The notes below the pieces were generated by a model that was not told the DNA's origin, ran no database searches, and saw only the letters and a list, made by a program, of their open reading frames with translations. The position numbers and the translations under genes were made by a program. Positions 29,815 through 32,512 of a stretch of 32,512 nt of DNA are shown piece after piece. Positions within the stretch are counted from its first letter, which is position 1; each line of letters starts with the position of its first letter. The DNA lies in assembly GCA_002391225.1 (NCBI GenBank), contig DGRV01000074.1:1-32512 (forward strand), given 5' to 3'. This DNA comes from Christensenella sp. UBA4379. Lineage in GTDB: Bacteria > Bacillota > Clostridia > Christensenellales > Aristaeellaceae.

Positions 29815-30708
29815 ATGTACGAGCTGGTCCAGGTGTCGGATGCCTGCTATTATATTCAGTGCCCGGCCAAAATCGGCCTGATCCGGACCGGGGCAGACGA
29901 GGTCTGCCTGATCGACAGCGGGAACGACCAAAATGCCGGGAAAAAGGTGAAAAGGATCCTGGACGAACGGGGCTGGTCCCTGCGGGCCATTTACAACACC
30001 CACTCCCACGCCGACCATATCGGCGGCAACCAATACTTGCAGAAGCAGACGGGCTGCCGGATCTTTGCTCCGGGGATCGAGCGGGACTTTACCGAGCACC
30101 CGATTCTGGAGCCGTCCTTCCTCTACGGGGGCAACCCGCCGGAGGAACTTCGGCATAAGTTCCTGATGGCCCAGGGCTGCGACGTCCTGCCTCTGACGGA
30201 AAACTGCCTGCCCGATGGGGTGGAGCTGATCCCCCTGCCCGGCCACTCCTTTGACATGGTGGGCTTCCGCGCCCGGGACGGGGTCATCTTTCTGGCGGAC
30301 TGCCTGTCCTCCGAGGAGACCCTGTCCAAGTACCAGATCGCCTTCCTGGTAGACGTGCAGAAATACCTGGACACCCTGGAGGCCGTCCAGCAGCTGGAGG
30401 CCCGGCTCTTTGTTCCCGCCCACGCGGACCCGGCGGAGGACATCGCCCCCCTGGCCCGGCGCAATATCGAAAAGGTCCGCGAAATCGGGGATGTCATCGT
30501 CGGCCTCTGCGAAGGCCCCATGACGTTCGAGATAATTTTAAAGCGTCTCTTTGAGCGCTACGGGCTGACCATGACGATGGAGCAGCACGCCCTGGTGGGC
30601 AGCACCGTCCGCTCGTACCTAAGCTGGCTCACCGGGCAGGGGCGGCTCCGGGCGTTTATTCAGGACAACATGGTGGTTTATCAGCGCAGCACATCGGCGG
30701 ACGCCTGA
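29815..30708 (+). CDS. metallo-beta-lactamase-fold hydrolase
   Basis: A cytoplasmic zinc-dependent hydrolase of glyoxalase II-like type; substrate unknown. The metal motif THSHADHIGG lies near residues 62-71. The later ligands are in PLPGHSFDMVGF (histidine), FLADCLSS (aspartate) and VPAHADP (histidine). The C-terminal 80 residues form a helical, winged-helix-like domain (TFEIILKRLFERYGL ... VGSTVRSYLSWLTGQGRL) often fused to this hydrolase group. The ATG at 29815 has AGGGGGG about 8 nt upstream. The product is 297 aa. Confidence 0.85.
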   Translation: MYELVQVSDACYYIQCPAKIGLIRTGADEVCLIDSGNDQNAGKKVKRILDERGWSLRAIYNTHSHADHIGGNQYLQKQTGCRIFAPGIERDFTEHPILEPSFLYGGNPPEELRHKFLMAQGCDVLPLTENCLPDGVELIPLPGHSFDMVGFRARDGVIFLADCLSSEETLSKYQIAFLVDVQKYLDTLEAVQQLEARLFVPAHADPAEDIAPLARRNIEKVREIGDVIVGLCEGPMTFEIILKRLFERYGLTMTMEQHALVGSTVRSYLSWLTGQGRLRAFIQDNMVVYQRSTSADA

Positions 30709-30755
30709 TCCGGGCGTTTTGCCGGAGGAAACAAATGAAGAGGAGGATTTTCAAC

Positions 30756-31994
30756 ATGGGCATTTCCAAAGCATTGCTTCAAAAATACGCGGAGCTGATC
30801 GTCCGCACCGGGGCGAACGTGCAGCATGGGCAGGTGGTCCAGCTCACCGTTTCGGTGGAGCAGCATGCCTTCGCCGCCCTGGTGACGGAGGAATGTTACA
30901 AGGCGGGGGCGAAAAAGGTGAACGTCGAGTGGTCGTCCGACACCCAGCGCCGCCTCAACTTCCTGTACGCGGACCAGGAGGTCCTGGCCCGGGTCCTGCC
31001 CTGGGAGGAGGCCAAGATGAAGCAGATGGTCGAGGACCTGCCCTGCCGCATCTACATCGCCTCGGACGACCCGGACGCCATGAACGGGGTGGACCCGCAT
31101 AAGCTCTCGGAGGTATCCCGCAGCCGCTCTACCGTGATCAAGCCCTACCGCAACGCCATCGACGGCAAGCACCAGTGGGTGATCGCCGCCTACCCTTCCG
31201 TCCGCTGGGCGAAAAAGTGCTTCCCGGACCTGGACGATCAGGCGGCGGTGGATAAGCTCTGGGAGGCTATCCTCAAAACCGTGCGCGTCCGGGAGGACGA
31301 AGACCCGGTGCAGGCGTGGAAGGAACATACAGATTTTATCGAAAAGAAGGCCGAATGGCTCAACGCCCAGGGCTTTTCCTCCCTGCGCTACAAGAGCATG
31401 AACGGCACGGACTTCACCGTCCGCCTGATTCCGGGCGCCAAGTGGGAAGGGGCCGGGGCCGTCAACTCGGTCAACGGGGCCTTCTACATCCCCAACATGC
31501 CGACGGAGGAAATCTTCACCTCCCCGATGGCCGGGGAATGTGAGGGGACGCTGGTGTCCGTCAAGCCCCTGTCCTGGAACAGCCAGCTGATCGAGGACTT
31601 TTCCATCACCTTTGAAAACGGCCGGGCCGTCTCCTGCAAGGCGGCCAAGGGCCAGGAGCTGCTGGAAAAGATGATCGCCATGGACGAGGGAGCGGCCATG
31701 CTGGGCGAGGTCGCCCTGGTGCCCAAGGAAAGCCCCGTCAACCAGTGCGGCTTCCTCTTTTACGAAACCCTGTTTGACGAAAACGCCTGCTGCCACGTCG
31801 CCCTGGGCATGGGCTTCAAAGAAGTCCTCCCGGACGGGGACAACCTGACCCAGGAGCAGGCCAAAGAGCAGGGCGTCAACGACTCCATCATCCACGTAGA
31901 CTTCATGGTCGGCGCCGACGACCTGAACATCGACGGCATCCGCCCGGACGGGACAACCATCCCAGTCTTCCGCAACGGGACCTGGGCCGAATAA
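30756..31994 (+). CDS. M29-family metal-dependent aminopeptidase (AmpS/AmpT-like)
   Basis: It removes N-terminal residues from peptides in the cytoplasm using two metal ions. The N-terminal QKYAELIVRTGANVQHGQ is the family opening. Metal-site regions are seen in NMPTEEIFTSP (glutamate), LGEVALVPKESPV (glutamate), FYETLFDENACCHVALG (histidine) and HVDFMVG near the C-terminus (H-x-D). Length (412 aa) is normal. Two starts are credible: ATG 30756 with GAGGAGG at 9 nt, chosen because it matches relatives, and ATG 30735 with GGAGG at 6 nt, adding seven residues (MKRRIFN). It is the last gene of the run, with a terminator behind it. Confidence 0.9.
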   Translation: MGISKALLQKYAELIVRTGANVQHGQVVQLTVSVEQHAFAALVTEECYKAGAKKVNVEWSSDTQRRLNFLYADQEVLARVLPWEEAKMKQMVEDLPCRIYIASDDPDAMNGVDPHKLSEVSRSRSTVIKPYRNAIDGKHQWVIAAYPSVRWAKKCFPDLDDQAAVDKLWEAILKTVRVREDEDPVQAWKEHTDFIEKKAEWLNAQGFSSLRYKSMNGTDFTVRLIPGAKWEGAGAVNSVNGAFYIPNMPTEEIFTSPMAGECEGTLVSVKPLSWNSQLIEDFSITFENGRAVSCKAAKGQELLEKMIAMDEGAAMLGEVALVPKESPVNQCGFLFYETLFDENACCHVALGMGFKEVLPDGDNLTQEQAKEQGVNDSIIHVDFMVGADDLNIDGIRPDGTTIPVFRNGTWAE

Positions 31995-32003
31995 ACAGCA
32001 AGA

Positions 32004-32034
32004 GGGCTGCGGCAAAACTGCCGCAGCCCCTTTT
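32004..32034 (+). terminator. terminator of the aminopeptidase gene
   Basis: An 11-bp perfect stem (GGGCTGCGGCA / TGCCGCAGCCC) followed by a C and TTTT, 10 bp after the stop. Confidence 0.85.
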
Positions 32035-32095
32035 CATACCCTGCGGTATAAAAATTGTTCATCTGCAAATCATTACGCATTACGAATTGAGGTGA

Positions 32096-32512
32096 TTACC
32101 CAATGTATTCCTTCCCGCCCATATACGGCTGCAGGGGCGTAGGAATATGGATCCGGCCGTCGGCCTGGAGGTTGTTTTCGAGGAACGCGATCAGCATCCG
32201 GGGCGGGGCCACGCAGGTGTTGTTCAGGGTGTGGGCCAGGTACTTTTTGCCGTCCTTGCCCTTGATGCGGATCATCAGGCGGCGGGCCTGGGCGTCGCCG
32301 AGGTTGGAGCAGGAGCCGACCTCGAAATACTTCTTCTGCCGGGGAGACCAGGCTTCCACGTCCAGAGATTTGACCTTGAGGTCCGCCAGGTCGCCCGAGC
32401 AGCACTCCAGGGTGCGGACCGGGATGTCCAGGGAGCGGAAATAATCGACGGTGTTCTGCCAGAGCTTATCGAACCACATGGGGGAATCCTCCGGCTTGCA
32501 GACCACGATCAT
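32096..32512 (-). CDS. serS: seryl-tRNA synthetase, C-terminal part (gene runs off the window)
   Basis: This enzyme charges tRNA-Ser with serine. Only the last 138 codons are in the window. Class II catalytic-domain motifs are present: VEAWSPRQKKYFEVGSCSN (motif 2 region), DAQARRLMIRIK, then HTLNNTCVAPPRMLIAFLENN (motif 3), then the usual ending IPTPLQPYMGG. EVGSCSN replaces the more common SSCSN, and the HTLNNT/PPR form resembles the Thermus-type variant more than the Bacillus one. An in-frame ATG at the window edge is not the true start, since most of the protein (the N-terminal coiled coil and half of the core) is missing. Confidence 0.88.
   Translation of the reverse strand: MIVVCKPEDSPMWFDKLWQNTVDYFRSLDIPVRTLECCSGDLADLKVKSLDVEAWSPRQKKYFEVGSCSNLGDAQARRLMIRIKGKDGKKYLAHTLNNTCVAPPRMLIAFLENNLQADGRIHIPTPLQPYMGGKEYIG

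Overview
The window reads as a chromosomal segment of a GC-rich (by eye about 60%) Gram-positive anaerobe of the Clostridia type, probably a gut or rumen organism. That is inferred from GGAGG-type ribosome binding sites, sigma-A-type promoters, a secreted FMN/FAD fumarate-reductase-like enzyme, PadR/DUF4097 genes and the VTC/DUF4956/phosphodiester-glycosidase gene set. No species is claimed.

Layout. 245-2437 is a membrane-bound PP2C (SpoIIE/RsbU-type) phosphatase. 2975-5283 is a two-gene replication module (CHC2 zinc-finger primase-like protein plus SF3/D5 helicase), followed by an iteron-like, origin-like repeat block (5295-5416). A degenerate inverted copy of that block lies at 8053-8165. 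Between the two copies sit an AT-richer secreted protein of unknown function and a Panacea-antitoxin/MazF-like toxin pair. 8413-13001 is housekeeping and metabolism: RNase Z, a MazG-like pyrophosphohydrolase, an intracellular GH29 fucosidase, and a PadR regulator with a DUF4097 protein. 13578-16067 is an exported reductase with two FMN-binding domains and one FAD domain.

From 24965 down to 16766 a long minus-strand run encodes a phosphodiester glycosidase, a small membrane protein, a Cthe_2159-like beta-helix protein, a VTC polyphosphate polymerase domain protein, DUF4956, then an OmpR-type response regulator, a histidine kinase and a GT-C glycosyltransferase. Nearly all neighbours overlap or abut. 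The single break is a mobile element between DUF4956 and the response regulator. A serine tRNA (25198-25289) is followed by an AT-rich island holding a small membrane protein and a probable HEPN-type protein, then an orphan AbiEi-like antitoxin beside a gene remnant. 28509-31994 is a run of flavodoxin, metallophosphoesterase, metallo-beta-lactamase-fold hydrolase and M29 aminopeptidase. The window ends inside seryl-tRNA synthetase.

The most striking content is intergenic. (1) A family of about 290-450 bp non-coding elements occurs three times. The ends are GTAAC-type terminal inverted repeats, and two copies have perfect 8-bp target duplications, which suggests an IS66-like mobilised MITE. 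(2) A nested-hairpin module occurs both inside one MITE copy and alone between genes, and its stem bases covary between copies. (3) Short heptamer-like tandem repeats lie at or over several stop codons. (4) Origin-like GAGCAGTT iterons occur as two inverted copies.
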